64,000 nt of DNA from Cladorhizidae sp. MBARI D1340-BT2. Taxonomy: Eukaryota > Porifera > Demospongiae > Poecilosclerida > Cladorhizidae. Below are positions 51,366-62,840 of the stretch, piece by piece. The stretch covers positions 3,838,204 to 3,902,203 of the forward strand of contig JAQNBH010000003.1 in the NCBI GenBank assembly GCA_028752905.1. Direction: 5' to 3'. Position 1 is the stretch's first letter. The number at the start of each line of letters is the position of its first letter. The notes under the pieces were generated by a model that was not told the origin of the DNA, did not search any database, and saw only the letters and a list, made by a program, of their open reading frames with translations. The translations under genes were made by a program, and so were the position numbers.

Positions 51366-51825
51366 CTATTATATATGTAGTTCAATAAGCAATAGTCATA
51401 TATAAAATATAAATCATGAAGCTGTTGGGTTTTTGTGAAATATATTCTCAATATAAACTCTCAGTTGGATACAATATGACTTTTAGATAATCAACTTGAA
51501 TTCACTCACTCTGACGTTTTGTCTAGATGCTCTATATAGACTGGCGCCAACGACAACTACAGGCACTTCAAGTAACAAAGCATGAAAGCTCCCAAATAGC
51601 TGAGTTTTCTATAGAAACATACTGGAAATAGACTAGCTATGAGATACTTTTTATCCTTACCAGGTTGCCTCTGAAAAGACCTTCTTCTGCCTTCGCATTC
51701 TGCATTTCCCCCCGAATTCATCTAGGTATGTCACAGGCTCTAACTCGAAGTCAATACAGCTGCTGTTTTTCATATTTCGCGGGGAGAAGAACCCTTTACC
51801 AGATCCAGGCGTCGCCGGGATTAGG
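51366..51825. other. No gene recognised; weak Penelope-tail signature
   Basis: At 51485-51535 GATAATCAACTTGAATTCAC then GTCTAGATGCTCTATA resembles the Penelope-like tail signature. The initiator exon of the M1AP-like gene should be here or further right, but I could not identify it. Confidence 0.35.
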
Positions 51826-52381
51826 GTACGGAGGTATGGTTTCAGTCATGTGATATTTCCGCCATCAGGGGTGTGGTTTTCACGGGGGACTAGTGTCAGG
51901 CGTAGGGTTGTTATCGGTGGTTAGAAACTGCTGCTTGGAATGGATACTGCTTGCTAAACAGCTGTGATGGACTTAGCTAGGCTACTCTATCGTGTGCAGT
52001 GTTAGTATAGACATTGCTGCTTGGACACAATAGCTTGCTAATGCTGTATCACCTCAAAAAGCCCTTGAAAGTTTTGTTCCCACCCTAGCCCCCAGCCCTA
52101 GCCTACCGAGCCCTTGAAAGTTTTGTTCCCACCCTAGCCCTAGCCTTATATTCAAGTGCCAGTCCCATGAGATTCATAAAAACCCTCTGCCAGCTATTGT
52201 GTCAAAGCAGCAATGTTTATACTATCACTGACACGATAGAGCAGCATAGCTACAGTCCATCACAGCTTTTTATAGGATACTGCATAGGAAGCAGTATCCA
52301 TTCCAAATAGCCGCCACCGACCACGCCGGAAATTTATCACATGACTGGAACCACACCTTTTCGTGTAAACCACACCCGTAC
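51826..52381. mobile_element. ~555-bp fold-back element
   Basis: The left arm includes TTCAGTCATGTGATATTTCC, TTGGAATGGATACTGCTT and AGCTGTGATGGACT-AGCTA. The right arm, in reverse complement, carries the same blocks in the same order (TCCAGTCATGTGATAAATTT, TTGGAATGGATACTGCTT, AGCTGTGATGGACTGTAGCT, CTCTATCGTGT). Arms are about 230-270 bp. The centre holds a 53-bp direct duplication (GAGCCCTTGAAAGTTTTGTT type). Confidence 0.85.
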
Positions 52382-52749
52382 CTCAGATCGAGTGAATTTA
52401 GTCACCTCCGCCACTCGTGAACTTCTCAAACCACCTGTGTAAGCATCCATTAACAACACATTTAGGGATACTCAATTACAAATTCAATTGTCTGCTGGCA
52501 CTGCTGCCTCACAACCGGAACTGTCACTATATTCAAATATCGCTATCATATTGGCCATGCTATCTAGTCATCAACACAACCCCCACCATCAATGTCTCGT
52601 CACTTTCCTCTCCACCTTTAGTGTCATAACCTGCATTTATTCCATCCCTGGTTTCATGACCAATGCCAGACCAACAGCCACTTATCTGGTCGAAGATATA
52701 AATATTATATAGTCTCACTACTGCCACTTACGAAGAAGTGATTGATTGG

Positions 52750-54460
52750 AGGCAAAATTGTTCATGGTCCCTTCCAGTTCTGTTGGAACTTTGTTTGAAA
52801 AGGAACTTGCATGATTATTTCAGTGTTTTGCTGATGGTTCTAGTCTAGAACGCATTTGCATGAAAGCCATCAGTCTGCTTCAAACTTTGTTCCTTCAAAA
52901 ACCAAGTAAGAACAGCAAGTCCAGAGACCACATAAAACACTTGAAGACAACACTTGACCTTACAATGGTGATATCCAAAGCAGCTTTTTGAGCAGGGTAG
53001 ATGCATTCAGAAAATAGTTAGAAAGACCGAGATGCGAGCACAAATTTTCAGGAACTTGAGGAAAGTGGAAAACTTCCTTGAGAAACCTATCATGCAAGGA
53101 GTCAAGAGGTGTGTTAGGCTTGGATGATATTATTCCCCGAGTCTGAGATGGTCAATGTCATAACACGTGAGCAGGCTGTAGAAGAACATTCTACAGCCTG
53201 CTTTTCCACCGTATTGCAAGGTCAACCTGAAGACATCACGAATCAGATATGACAATCTGGATGCTGAGTGAATCCTAAAGTCAGCTATAGATGCTCACAG
53301 TGCTGCTGCTCTCTGGTCTTGTTGTCTATGCATGGAGGAGGCTATGCTGTTGGCATCTCATGATTTGTATGCTGCTTTGGCTGCAGCCATTCGCATATGT
53401 TCAACCCACGTCCACCCTGATAATTTGAGTCCTTTTGTAGCATGCCGGTTGGTTCCTGATCCCCGGCAATGCCAGTATATTCATTAGCAGTCAAGTCATT
53501 CATCAACCGATTGTAGTCTGACAGCACTAATGTGAAACTAGTATAGTATGCTGAAGATGCCACAGGTGCTGGTTCCTGCATGGAACTAAAGGAGTTCTGG
53601 CATAGCTTACAGGAGCATAGGAGGTCTATGGATGCAATCGTAATGCTACCAAAATCCACCTGATATTAATTAAAAAACATGAGGAAGAGGCCAGAGAACT
53701 TTTTACAGGTACTGCTGAACCAGCGGCAATCGTCATCTTGGAGCAGCAATTGATGCAGGCTCATTGAAGTGCGTTGGTGGTAAGGCGCAAGGATGGTCTG
53801 ATGAGATCAAAGAGCTTGCCAAAATCACCATTGCTCAACCACATGCAGCATACACTGCCTTTACTCATGGTCTCTGCATTTGCTTGACATATCTACCAAG
53901 AATCATTCCTGATGTTTCTTCCTTACTTTGACACATAGAAATTGCCATTCACCAGCTATTAATTCCAGCCCTCACTGGCCACCCACCATCTTCTAAGGAG
54001 GAGAGAATCTATTTGCCCTTCCAGTTAGACTTGGTGGTCTGGGATTAATTAATCTTGCGGTCAAACTCAGCTTCAGAGAAACTAACAGCTCTTCTAAGAG
54101 CTCTAATTACAAGACAAGATATTGAAATTTGTGTAATATCTTCCATCAAGAAATCTATCACAAGTTGAACCGTGGAATGAGTAGATGGTGAGATCTATAG
54201 GCATTTGTCACCAAAGTTGAAGCAGTGTGTTGATCTTGCAAAAGACATCTCCATGGTTGTCGGTCCTTCCACTGGAAGACCATGACATAAAGGGTGGATC
54301 AGGTGCACTATGCCTATATGGCTGGAGTCCATCAAATGTTTGTAACTGCGGCTGCCTTCTCAATCGAACAGCAATGGTGCGACCTCACAGCAACACACTC
54401 AGAGAAGTATGTCACAAGTTGCCACTGACCCACACCTGCAACCACTTACTGGTGAGACAA
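52750..54460 (+). mobile_element. Decayed reverse-transcriptase-type retroelement
   Basis: Translated fragments in shifting frames include LFALPVRLGGLGLINLA (about 54012-54062), then, in the frame 54227-54520, LCLYGWSPSNVCNCGCLLNR and LREVCHKL with NHLL. I recognise this order (PxRxGGLGL, LRYGWxPxxxCxC, HSLxCPxGG-type, EVCxxVxxEPxLQPL-type) from C-termini of abundant invertebrate retroelement proteins. Many stops are present. Confidence 0.6.
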
Positions 54461-54539
54461 TCCTTATGCTCTGCAATTAAATTATTCTTCGTAATTCCTC
54501 CTTCGGTTTCACTTCTTTAGATTTTTTTTTGCAAACAGA

Positions 54540-55030
54540 CGATATAAGGTGAAAAATCAAAGAAAATGGAAGGGTCATAGGTTATCTGGGTCTTGATGGG
54601 GATTGTGAGTTATGGCATGGCCCTCGTGAGTGTCTTGCCTACCCATGGTGATTCGCACACAGACTTGATACTGAGTAGAATACTTCTTGGTTTGTCATTT
54701 GTCCCTGTTCATGGCTCATTCCAAGAGCTGCCCGGTCGTTAAGGTAAAGGAGGACCTAAACCTCATTTATCCCTGTTCATGGCTCATTCCAAGAGCTGCC
54801 AGGTCCTTAAGGTAAAGGAGCTAAACCTCATTTATCCCTGTTCATGGCTCATTCCAAGAGCTGCCAGGTCCTTAAGGTGAAGGAGGACCTAAATCTCATT
54901 TATCCTTGTTCGTGCTCATTCCAAGAGGAGCTGCCAGGTCCTTAAGGTGAAGCAGGACCTAAACCTCATTTATCCCTGTATTGGCTCATTCCAAGAGCTG
55001 CCAGGTCCTAAGATGAGGACCTAAACCTGG
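54540..55030 (+). repeat. Dispersed repeat copy B with expanded ~62-bp array
   Basis: The 5' part (TCATAGGTTATCTGGGTCTT, then GCCCTCGTGAGTGTCTTGCC) is homologous to copy A at 39680-40225. Here a different segment is expanded: TCCCTGTTCATGGCTCATTC CAAGAGCTGCCAGGTCCTTA with AGGACCTAAACC, in five copies at about 54705-55027. Confidence 0.85.
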
Positions 55031-55610
55031 AAAAAAGAGGAAAAAAGTGTCTGCCTTCAAGGGCTCATAACTTCTGAGCCATACACCTATGCCAGTGATT
55101 TATGCTCAAAAGAACTTTAAAAATATTGGGGTTTAGGTAGGGTTAGGTAAGGCATACAGTCAGTTGTAGGCTCAAGTATATAGACCTTTTTTTGTTGGTA
55201 GGGCTGCTCTTGGCAGATGTGACTCCACTATGGAAGGTCAGATTAACAGCTCAAGTGGTTGTGGTTGGCTTCAACGGGCAATAAAACTTTGAGAAGAGGC
55301 CAGCTAGGATTGAGAGGTTGTAGAGTTGTGGTCAGAATTTTTCATGAGGTACACCCATTCATTGCATTATAACTTGACCATATAATTATTTTTTATTTTT
55401 CAAAGTTAGAGTTTTATTGCACAGAAGAAAGAAAGGACTTTCACATGATAACAAAAGTTTGAGACAAACAGGAAAATTGACAAGAGATAGAAGCACCAAG
55501 AGAAACAAGTAAAAAAAATTAAAAAAGATACAGGACTCTCAAGTTGAGGTTTGTTTTACAACTTACAATTGTCCATCTTGACTGTTCTTCCTCTTTTTCT
55601 CTTTAGGTCC
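55031..55610. other. No gene recognised
   Basis: Unique AT-rich sequence ending in a good splice-acceptor context (TTCCTCTTTTTCTCTTTAG). Confidence 0.35.
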
Positions 55611-55613
55611 CTG

Positions 55614-55734
55614 ACATCATCAGAGTCAATGTCCCGTAATCTGTGCAGGTTAGCAGAAGCGGATACAACTAGACAGAGCCTCCTTTTTAGAACACTCGTC
55701 CAGTATGTTGTGGTCCTGAAAGCTCGGTGCTGAG
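55614..55734 (+). CDS. Possible terminal exon of an unidentified gene
   Basis: Directly after a strong pyrimidine tract and AG, one frame reads SLTSSESMSRNLCRL, then TRQSLLFRTLVQYVVVLKAR and C, followed by TGA. It looks like ordinary non-repetitive protein with an amphipathic or hydrophobic segment near its end. I do not recognise the family, and no upstream exon was placed, so this is a weak call. Confidence 0.25.
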
Positions 55735-55739
55735 ATAGA

Positions 55740-56869
55740 CAGAGGCAAGCCCACCTGCACTGTGAACTCTTGAAGAAGGTCGCTTCCCATGCCACAAACC
55801 TTAACCATGACACTCCTGGCATTCATAGATCTATGCCAGGCAAATAATCAGTCTTGTCACAATTGTCATAAGTTGTCTTGACAGCCAGAGCACCCCCACA
55901 ATAACACTGCCACATCCTCACAGCTTCCACGAGACTCTCGTTCTTGATCAAGCTGAAGTCTCAAGTGAAGTCAGCTCTCTAAGAACCAGACCCATGGAAC
56001 TGCTCAGTATGCGCTGAAGTTGATGGGGACATCCCAGAAGTTGATGGCATGGAAAGCGATAGCTTCATCCTAATATATAGCTGTCAACACAGGAATTGGT
56101 GTTTCCTTGTTTGTATGTACTTATAATTATAGTGATTGCATATTTCAAGGCTCGTATATATGCCATTGTATAGAATTCTTCCACTCGGTAGTCTCCACAG
56201 TTAGTTTGAACTAAATATGTTTTGGATTCTCTCATTCCCTCATGAATATGACGGAATTGCTTCATTACTGTAGAGGCTGCAAAACTAGACAATTTCTTTT
56301 GCTCCTTTAATCTGTATAATTATATACATAATCCTAATCATTTCCTTTCATTTTCCATCAATCCCCTCTTTATTTTCATTCTGTAATGATGCATGGAGTC
56401 GTGACCCCCCGAAACAAAACCACAAAGACAAAGTGGCAATTAATTCTACAAGAATGGATGTCTTCCGGCAACGAGTTCCATAAACTAATGGCATCAATTA
56501 TGCTTTGTAATGCTTCAATGTATTTTATAAAGCACACTAGCTGAAGTATTAATCCCCATGCCGATTTGGGATGGATCATTAAATATGACTCATCAGCACG
56601 GGTGTAATCTAGCGATAACCATACCCCTAATGCACAAGTATCATGGAGCAGACTACAATAGATGTGTATATGTGTGGACACATATATGGGTAAGTCATCA
56701 AACAGAGGACCCTAAAGCAATTTTGCATCTACACCAGTCAATAACATACATGCATGCGCACCACAGCAAGACTATCTGCTCACAGCATTGCTATATATAT
56801 ACTCCATACTGTTGTAGTACATGATTGAACAAAACTCTTCTTCACTGCCGCAACTCTAGTTCTAGTCTA
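55740..56869. other. No gene recognised
   Basis: AT-rich unique DNA with short open frames on both strands lacking recognisable motifs. Confidence 0.4.
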
Positions 56870-59352
56870 TATACTTCACCACACTTGATAGTCAGGTGGA
56901 TATGTGAAAAAATCGTTCCCTTTTGGGTTACAACTTGACTAAAGATTAATGCATTAGAAACAGTTTTAGAAGTGGAGCCACCTGCAAAAATATTTTGATC
57001 TGAAGATTTTGCATCATTTTTAGAAAGTACTTTCAGCCTCATAGTAACGGCTTGCACGAAAATTAAAATATTCGCGCTCCACGATGCGAGTAATTAAAAA
57101 CGCTAAAATATTTTTGACAATTTGTAACTAACTCATACAAGGTATTTCTTACTTTAATACATAATAGAGCTGCAACAGGTAGATATTTTATGGTAGAACC
57201 ATAAACAATGTGAAAAAGTTGAACTACATTAATTAAAATAAGTTCAAGCAGAGATATGTTCAAGCATCACATGGTTCAAGCATCACATGGTTCAAGCATC
57301 ACATTCTCCACCACATTGGCACAGAGCAGTGCATTTCAATGCTGCCTTTTTACACTTACATCGTCCTGCAGTGCAACCTTTCTTGCACCCGCAGCAAAGT
57401 AATTCTCTGGATGAGACACTGGCCTCAGGTATATAGCATGGTCCACAGTGGTTTCCAGTTGCTTGGATCAACCCATCCCCAGTCCAGGAGTTGGCATGTC
57501 CAGGCAAATTTGTAAAGTCTTGCCCCAGCAGTGTCCACCTTGGTAAACTGCTCTTTTAATGTGCTGCACAAGAGCAGTTTTTGTTGGAGGAAGAACATCC
57601 ATTGCCTGTCCTTTCTTGGTGAACAATTCTTGGCGAGCTTCATCAATTTTGACAATGTTGCTAGTGCAATTATAAAGCAGGATAGTGAACCGCTCAAGCA
57701 CTGCTACATCCTCATCTTTTATATGTGCTGGTCCAGTAGACAGAGCAAGAAAAGTTGGGGTTATGTCTTCATAGTTTATCCAGGTGGTCCATGCTGTCTT
57801 CTTACCTTTTGTGCCAAATGACGAAATCATATCACACCCAGTGTAGGCGTGAAACATTGGCAGAGCAATGGACTTGCTTGGACCAAGTGACCTAGCAATC
57901 TCCAGGTATGTGATGGAAACTCTTAGCTGTACCAAATCTATCCACAACTCCTAAATATAAACTTTTGCTTCTGCTGCCACAGCCAGGACAACCACATCCG
58001 TATCAACTGTGCATACAAGGATCTTCTAGCCCTTATTAACTGGGTGCACAATAATCCGCATATCAGCCTCCTCATGGTCACAAGGGGCCAAACTACTGGC
58101 GTCCTGTGTAGGGATACACAAAACTTCAGAACCACTTGTAGTAACTATCTGCTGGTACTGACCATCCATGATATATGCTTCACCAAGAAGGCAAACAACT
58201 CAATTTTGTTGGCATCTATCCGCAGAAACTCCTGCCAGTTACCTGGTAGACTAGAAGATGTTTCAACTCTCCTCCTTATTCCCTTGCCCTGCTTACTTCG
58301 GGTTTGGGACTTCAGGCTGTTGTCGAAGTACTGATCCCAGACTATTCCATGCTGGGACAGTGAAGGAGGACATGCTTGGTGCTCATGATGGAAAAACTCA
58401 TTCAGATTGCCATCGCATGACTGACAAGTGATGTACAATCTTGAAAAAAGAGATACATCACTCTTCAAGGAAGATACTTGCAAACTTGCACTGGATTTTT
58501 TTGGAGGAGGGGGTCGACTGAACAGCAACAATTTCTATTTCTTGATAGGCTCTGAAATCGATCTTGATTGTTCCTGCAATCTCTCGGCTACAAACGTCTG
58601 ATACTATTTAATGCCTTTCTCCTCACTACAAACCGATGACACCACAGCTGGGTTAATAATGTCCCTTGTATCCAGTTTCAATAGGTCTTTGTATTCTTCC
58701 AGAAATGGATTACCCATTTCTTCCACCACTTCTACCATACTTTGAACTTGTTGAGCAAACAGTACCTGGGAACTTCTGGTCTTCTTATGGTGTCGTTGAT
58801 CTATTGTATATAGCCTTCTTGAGAACAGATGCTTCAAATTCTGATGTCATCCTTACCATCCCAGCCCAGCCACCATCCATCATCTGAGAGCTTCAGGAGA
58901 TTGAGTGAGCCCAACAGCTCCACCGTCACTCTTGATGGCACAGTTGTTCTGCTCGTGTGCCTGGTCGATGGCCATAGCTGAGAAAACCCTTCTCGTTTTG
59001 ACAGTGAAGTTGCCATTGTTGAATTCAACAGCTATATGCCTGTGGATGGGCTGTACTCAGATGGACCCAGGCTGCTGTGGATCCACAAGCTGGTAGCTCT
59101 TTGACATTTTCTCAGGCAGCTAGTGCACGTCAGCTTTATTAAAGCGTAAGAAATACCGACGAAAATATCTTCGCGTTTTAATTTCGCGCGCGAAAATGTT
59201 GAAAGTACCTCTTCGTATCAAAACATTTTTGCAGGTACTTCCAAAACTGTTTCTAATTCCATAATCTTTACTTATACCAAGTTTAACACTTGTAACCAAA
59301 AAGGGAACAATTCTTGTACTTCAGTGCACATATCGCCTGACTATGAGTATAT
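56870..59352 (-). mobile_element. ~2.5-kb inverted-repeat DNA transposon candidate encoding an XPG-like/CXC protein
   Basis: The left arm (56870-57065) runs GATAGTCAGGTGGATATGTG, then GTTCCCTTTTGGGTTACAA, ATTAGAAACAGTTTTAGAAG and ACCTGCAAAAATATTTTGAT. The right arm (about 59165-59352), in reverse complement, gives ATAGTCAGGCGATATGTG, GTTCCCTTTTTGGTTACAAG, ATTAGAAACAGTTTTGGAAG and ACCTGCAAAAATGTTTTGAT. So the gene between them is flanked by inverted arms of about 180 bp, as in a cut-and-paste element. Outermost bases are uncertain because similarity fades through TATATAC. Confidence 0.75.
57292..59107 (-). pseudogene. XPG/PIN-like nuclease protein with C-terminal CXC domain, decayed
   Basis: Begins near MSKSYQLVDP (ATG 59107). 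Then come AMAIDQAHEQNNCAIKSDGG with AVGLTQSPEALR (about 58970-58890), EMGNPFLEEYKDLLKLDTRD (about 58716-58657), SLKSQTRSKQGKGIRRRV (about 58310-58255) and NWQEFLRIDANKIELFAFL (about 58241-58185). The acidic nuclease-like motifs follow: HEEADMRIIVH (about 58080-58048), TVDTDVVVLA (about 58007-57978) and FHAYTGCDMISSFGTKGKK (about 57860-57804). The C-terminus is a Cys cluster, CCGCKKGCTAGRCKCKK then CTALCQCGGEC (57395-57298). Order and spacing fit an XPG/FEN-like active site followed by a CXC (TSO1-like) zinc domain. In-frame stops and frameshifts show the copy is dead. I know this family as widespread uncharacterised metazoan proteins; the inverted termini here argue that it is transposon-borne. 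Confidence 0.8.
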
Positions 59353-59540
59353 AACACTTGAATGCAGTTCATGATAAATAAAAAAATAGGGTGAGGTTTG
59401 ACATGTTTAGGTGTGAGGGTTCAGCAACTAGCAGAAGAGTAGGATAATCTACACCACCAGCATGTGCAGAATATCATACTCAGTTAAAGAATAGCCAAAA
59501 ATATGGCAAAAACATTAACACGACCTACAATTTAAAAATG
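59353..59540. other. 3' flank of the GT14 gene
   Basis: AT-rich spacer between the transposon right arm and the stop codon of the glycosyltransferase. Confidence 0.4.
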
Positions 59541-61235
59541 CTACAATCTCCCACACTGCTGTATGTATTCCAATTTGTTTCTCCTGACGAGCTCTTGCTC
59601 CATACAATCCATTACTACTGTGTCATGATCCATGATGTACTTGTTGTGGAAGATAGGTCCTTTGTCGGGGCCATCGTAATTTCCCTCAGGACCATCGAAG
59701 CCGCCTGTGCTAATATCACCACTCACACCAGGCTTGTATGAAAGCTTGGCTAGATCTTGTGCAGTAACAATGCATATGCCGTGGATTATCTGCCCGAAGC
59801 AGTACCGTGATGTTTTTGGTTGTCTTGTCATTTGTTGGTAGATATTTTTAATGTATTCGTGCCAGCTGGCTACGGGAATCCATTTACAGGATATTGTGAA
59901 AAAGATCTTGTTTTTGTATTCTGGTCTGTAACCTCCAGGGACACCAGGTTTCATGAACACCACAGGGTAGGTCATCTCCTCAGGGATGTAGGCATCTTTA
60001 AAGTAGTTCCTTATGGTAATGCCTTCTTCGCTGCAGAGGTAATACTCAACATAAATATGGCTAAGAGCAACGTAGGCCAAGCTCTTGTACATCTTCATGT
60101 CGTATGGTAAAGCGGACATGTGTTCATCCCGCATCGTTATCCAGCTGGTCACCGTGCTCAAGGACCACTTGAAGTAATATCTACGTTTGAATTCTTTGTT
60201 ATGTTCTTGTTCTTCTATCTTGACAGATGACATTCCATCGAGAGGTTCTAGAAGAGACACTACCTCAGCATTTGTACGCAAAGGTAGTTCTTTGCCACAG
60301 AGAGTGATGACATACTTCCAGGGGTATTTGTCTCGAGCTAACAGCAGGTCGGAGAAGCAGCTCGCGTGAGCTTCTAGTAATGTATACCAACCCCTATAGA
60401 CATCTTCGATTTTGCGAGGAACGATGACGTTGTCGAGACACGAAGCAAGGTTGAAGATGATGTGCTTGAAGGTGTGACTCGACTTCAGGTCGAAATGGAG
60501 ACAGTATAGATTGTGGGGACGATATATCACTTTTAAGAATCGCAATATCTGATATGGGTGCTTGTCAATATTGATGGCATATGCTATGGGAAATTTTTTC
60601 TCTCTATCCGACACAAAAAAATTGTCCTTGAAAATGCTTTTAACCCAATCACAATTCGACGTCTTTGAAACCAATCCAGAAATGCTTTTACCAGTCTTCC
60701 ACAAATGATTAGATTCATCTATCCATTTTGTTTCATTAGTGTTTAAAGCTTTCCCTGTGAACACCTTATCACACATTTTAGGTATCCTTCCTGGCACAAG
60801 CTCTGTTACTAGACCGCTCTTCCATGAAGTAAACCCACCCTTTGGTAGGTAACATTGGTTCCGCTTTCTCAGTTCTTCAGGAATAGGGCGCACTAGATGA
60901 GAAGGAGGCAGCTTTCCTTTACTCAATTCCAATTCAGAGATGAAATGTCGGCGTCTTTCCTCGGCCGACGACACAGTACAAATGTTGTAGCTAAACTTGT
61001 TGTTGGATTGTTGAAACCATGGATTAGTCTCGACCTTGCCCAATAGCTCATCTTGGCAAGTGTATAACAGCAGGCAGATGATGACTCCTATACAGCACTT
61101 GACAATGACTTCATTGTTCCACCTTCTTCTTAGACGGATTTTTACCACCAGGGCCAAATTGATACCATAATCCAAGAAATGCAGAAACCTTGCCCTGGCT
61201 GGATTATGGCCATATCCGATCTTACCTTTCCCCAT
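59541..61235 (-). CDS. Core-2/I-branching type beta-1,6-N-acetylglucosaminyltransferase-like (GT14)
   Basis: An uninterrupted frame of 564 codons from ATG at 61235. I prefer this start to the upstream in-frame Met at 61283 because a splice acceptor (TTTTCTTGTAG) lies between them, four bases before this ATG. It is a type II membrane protein: a basic N-terminus and a hydrophobic anchor at residues ~42-60 (CIGVIICLLLYTC), then stem and lumenal catalytic domain. GT14 landmarks: FPIAYAINIDKHPYQ (215-229), LYCLHFDLKSS (243-253), RGWYTLLEAHASCFSDLL (about 281-298), WKYVITLCGKELPLRTNAE (306-324) and the later YVEYYL and YIPEEM blocks. The family transfers GlcNAc in beta-1,6 linkage to branch mucin-type O-glycans or poly-LacNAc in the Golgi. 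Intact single-exon CDS is common in this family. The exact acceptor specificity cannot be read from the sequence. Confidence 0.9.
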   Translation of the reverse strand: MGKGKIGYGHNPARARFLHFLDYGINLALVVKIRLRRRWNNEVIVKCCIGVIICLLLYTCQDELLGKVETNPWFQQSNNKFSYNICTVSSAEERRRHFISELELSKGKLPPSHLVRPIPEELRKRNQCYLPKGGFTSWKSGLVTELVPGRIPKMCDKVFTGKALNTNETKWIDESNHLWKTGKSISGLVSKTSNCDWVKSIFKDNFFVSDREKKFPIAYAINIDKHPYQILRFLKVIYRPHNLYCLHFDLKSSHTFKHIIFNLASCLDNVIVPRKIEDVYRGWYTLLEAHASCFSDLLLARDKYPWKYVITLCGKELPLRTNAEVVSLLEPLDGMSSVKIEEQEHNKEFKRRYYFKWSLSTVTSWITMRDEHMSALPYDMKMYKSLAYVALSHIYVEYYLCSEEGITIRNYFKDAYIPEEMTYPVVFMKPGVPGGYRPEYKNKIFFTISCKWIPVASWHEYIKNIYQQMTRQPKTSRYCFGQIIHGICIVTAQDLAKLSYKPGVSGDISTGGFDGPEGNYDGPDKGPIFHNKYIMDHDTVVMDCMEQELVRRNKLEYIQQCGRL

Positions 61236-62459
61236 TGTCCTACAAGAAAAGAGGGGAGGGGGGAGAATATACATATATATCACGTTGTAATAGACATTCT
61301 TTCTTTATATAGTTTAAAAAAATCTACAACAAAATCGGATCAACTCATAATGGTATTTTTCAAGGCTGACCAATGAGACCAGCACATCAACATCGAACCT
61401 GGTGAAAGTGATCCGGGTTTTATCACTATGGAAAATGCATAGTTTTAACCTCAAATAATCATTTGACTGCCGGGTCAGGAAGAGGTATGTTAAAGGTCTT
61501 ACCACATACATAGGTATCTAGTACAGTAATGATATTCACAGGTAATAATTACACCAACTCTAAACCCTAGATTTTAAGAAGACCACCGTGCTGGTGAGGA
61601 TGGAGTATAGATTTCTGTTGGTGCAGAGATGGAAGCTTATGGTGATGAAGAAGTATGTAGTATGTATATAGCTGCAAGTGACCAATTTTGCTAGAAGTCT
61701 AAGGAGAAGCCAATGGAACCAACCAAGAATCACAGAGAGCACATTCACTGCTGAACTGTACAATGACCAGAGAGAGGTCATTTGATTTAGTTTTCATGAT
61801 AAGGCTTAGTGCATGGACTATGCAATAGCTCCTTTAAAGTCCATACACATGGCATACAGAAAATATGCGGTATCAACTGGTAGTTCTCCCCCAATTTCAG
61901 AAAGAATTAAAAAAAGTAATTTTTGGCTTTCCTAAAATCTTTGATCCAAACCAACCCTTGATTGGGTTACCACTGGTTGGGTTTCCCTCCTCTAAGTGGC
62001 TACTACATGTGCATCCATCTACAGCACATGTCCATAAGAAGTCGGCCACGCACAAACATTGGCCTTCTTTTCATTGTTATATTAAAGAATACACTTTAGA
62101 ATATGTCATGTATTGAAAAAGCAGAAAACCAGGAATTAAATGACCCAAAAAGGAATAGAGATCGAGTTATCTTTACTCTTGTGTAAAGTCATGACAACCA
62201 ATACCAACTATGCACGTCAGCTGTATAAACCTACATGCTGAGAGAACTTTTCTACATTAGGGCCTGTTGTCACTGAGCTGCCATGCCTTCATGGAATTCA
62301 GCAACCGCCACAATAACTGAAGTCATTAGCCACCAGGCAAGATCTGTAAAGCTAGTTCGCTCTAATTATAGGTCATCATAGCTTGCAGTCGATTGTTGTG
62401 AGGAGAACTGAAAGAAAATATCAAGAAGCATTGCCATGCAGTACCTTCCTCTCCGCAGC
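61236..62459. other. Upstream region of the GT14 gene; no other gene recognised
   Basis: The acceptor at 61240 implies a 5' UTR exon somewhere to the right. No convincing coding segment was seen. Confidence 0.4.
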
Positions 62460-62840
62460 TTGATTATGTGTAGCTGACCACGAGCCCAACAGCTCCATTC
62501 AAACCTCTCCATCCTTCATGAGGAAGTCTACTGTAGCTGACCACGTGCACAACAGCTCCATTCAAACCTCTCCATCCTTCACTGAGGAAGTCTACTGTAG
62601 CTGACCACGTGCACAAAGGCTCCATTCAAACCTCTCCATCCTTCATGAGGAAGTCTACTGTAGCTGACCACGAACACAATAGCTGCATTCAAACCTCTCC
62701 ACCCTTCATGAGGAAACCTACTGTAGCTGGCCACGAGCACAACAGCTCCATTCAAACCTCTCCATCCTTCATGAGGAAACCTACTGGAGCTGGCCACGAG
62801 CACAACGGCTCCATTCAAACCTCTCCATCCTTCATGTGAT
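62460..62840. repeat. ~62-bp minisatellite, six copies
   Basis: Unit: ACAGCTCCATTCAAACCTCT, CCATCCTTCATGAGGAAGTC, TACTGTAGCTGACCACGAGC. Copies 1 to 6 differ by a few substitutions; open frames on both strands are artefacts. Confidence 0.95.

Noticed and set aside
55556..55822. Minus-strand 88-codon frame
   Set aside because: Opposes the better-supported plus-strand exon candidate and shows no start, splice or family evidence.
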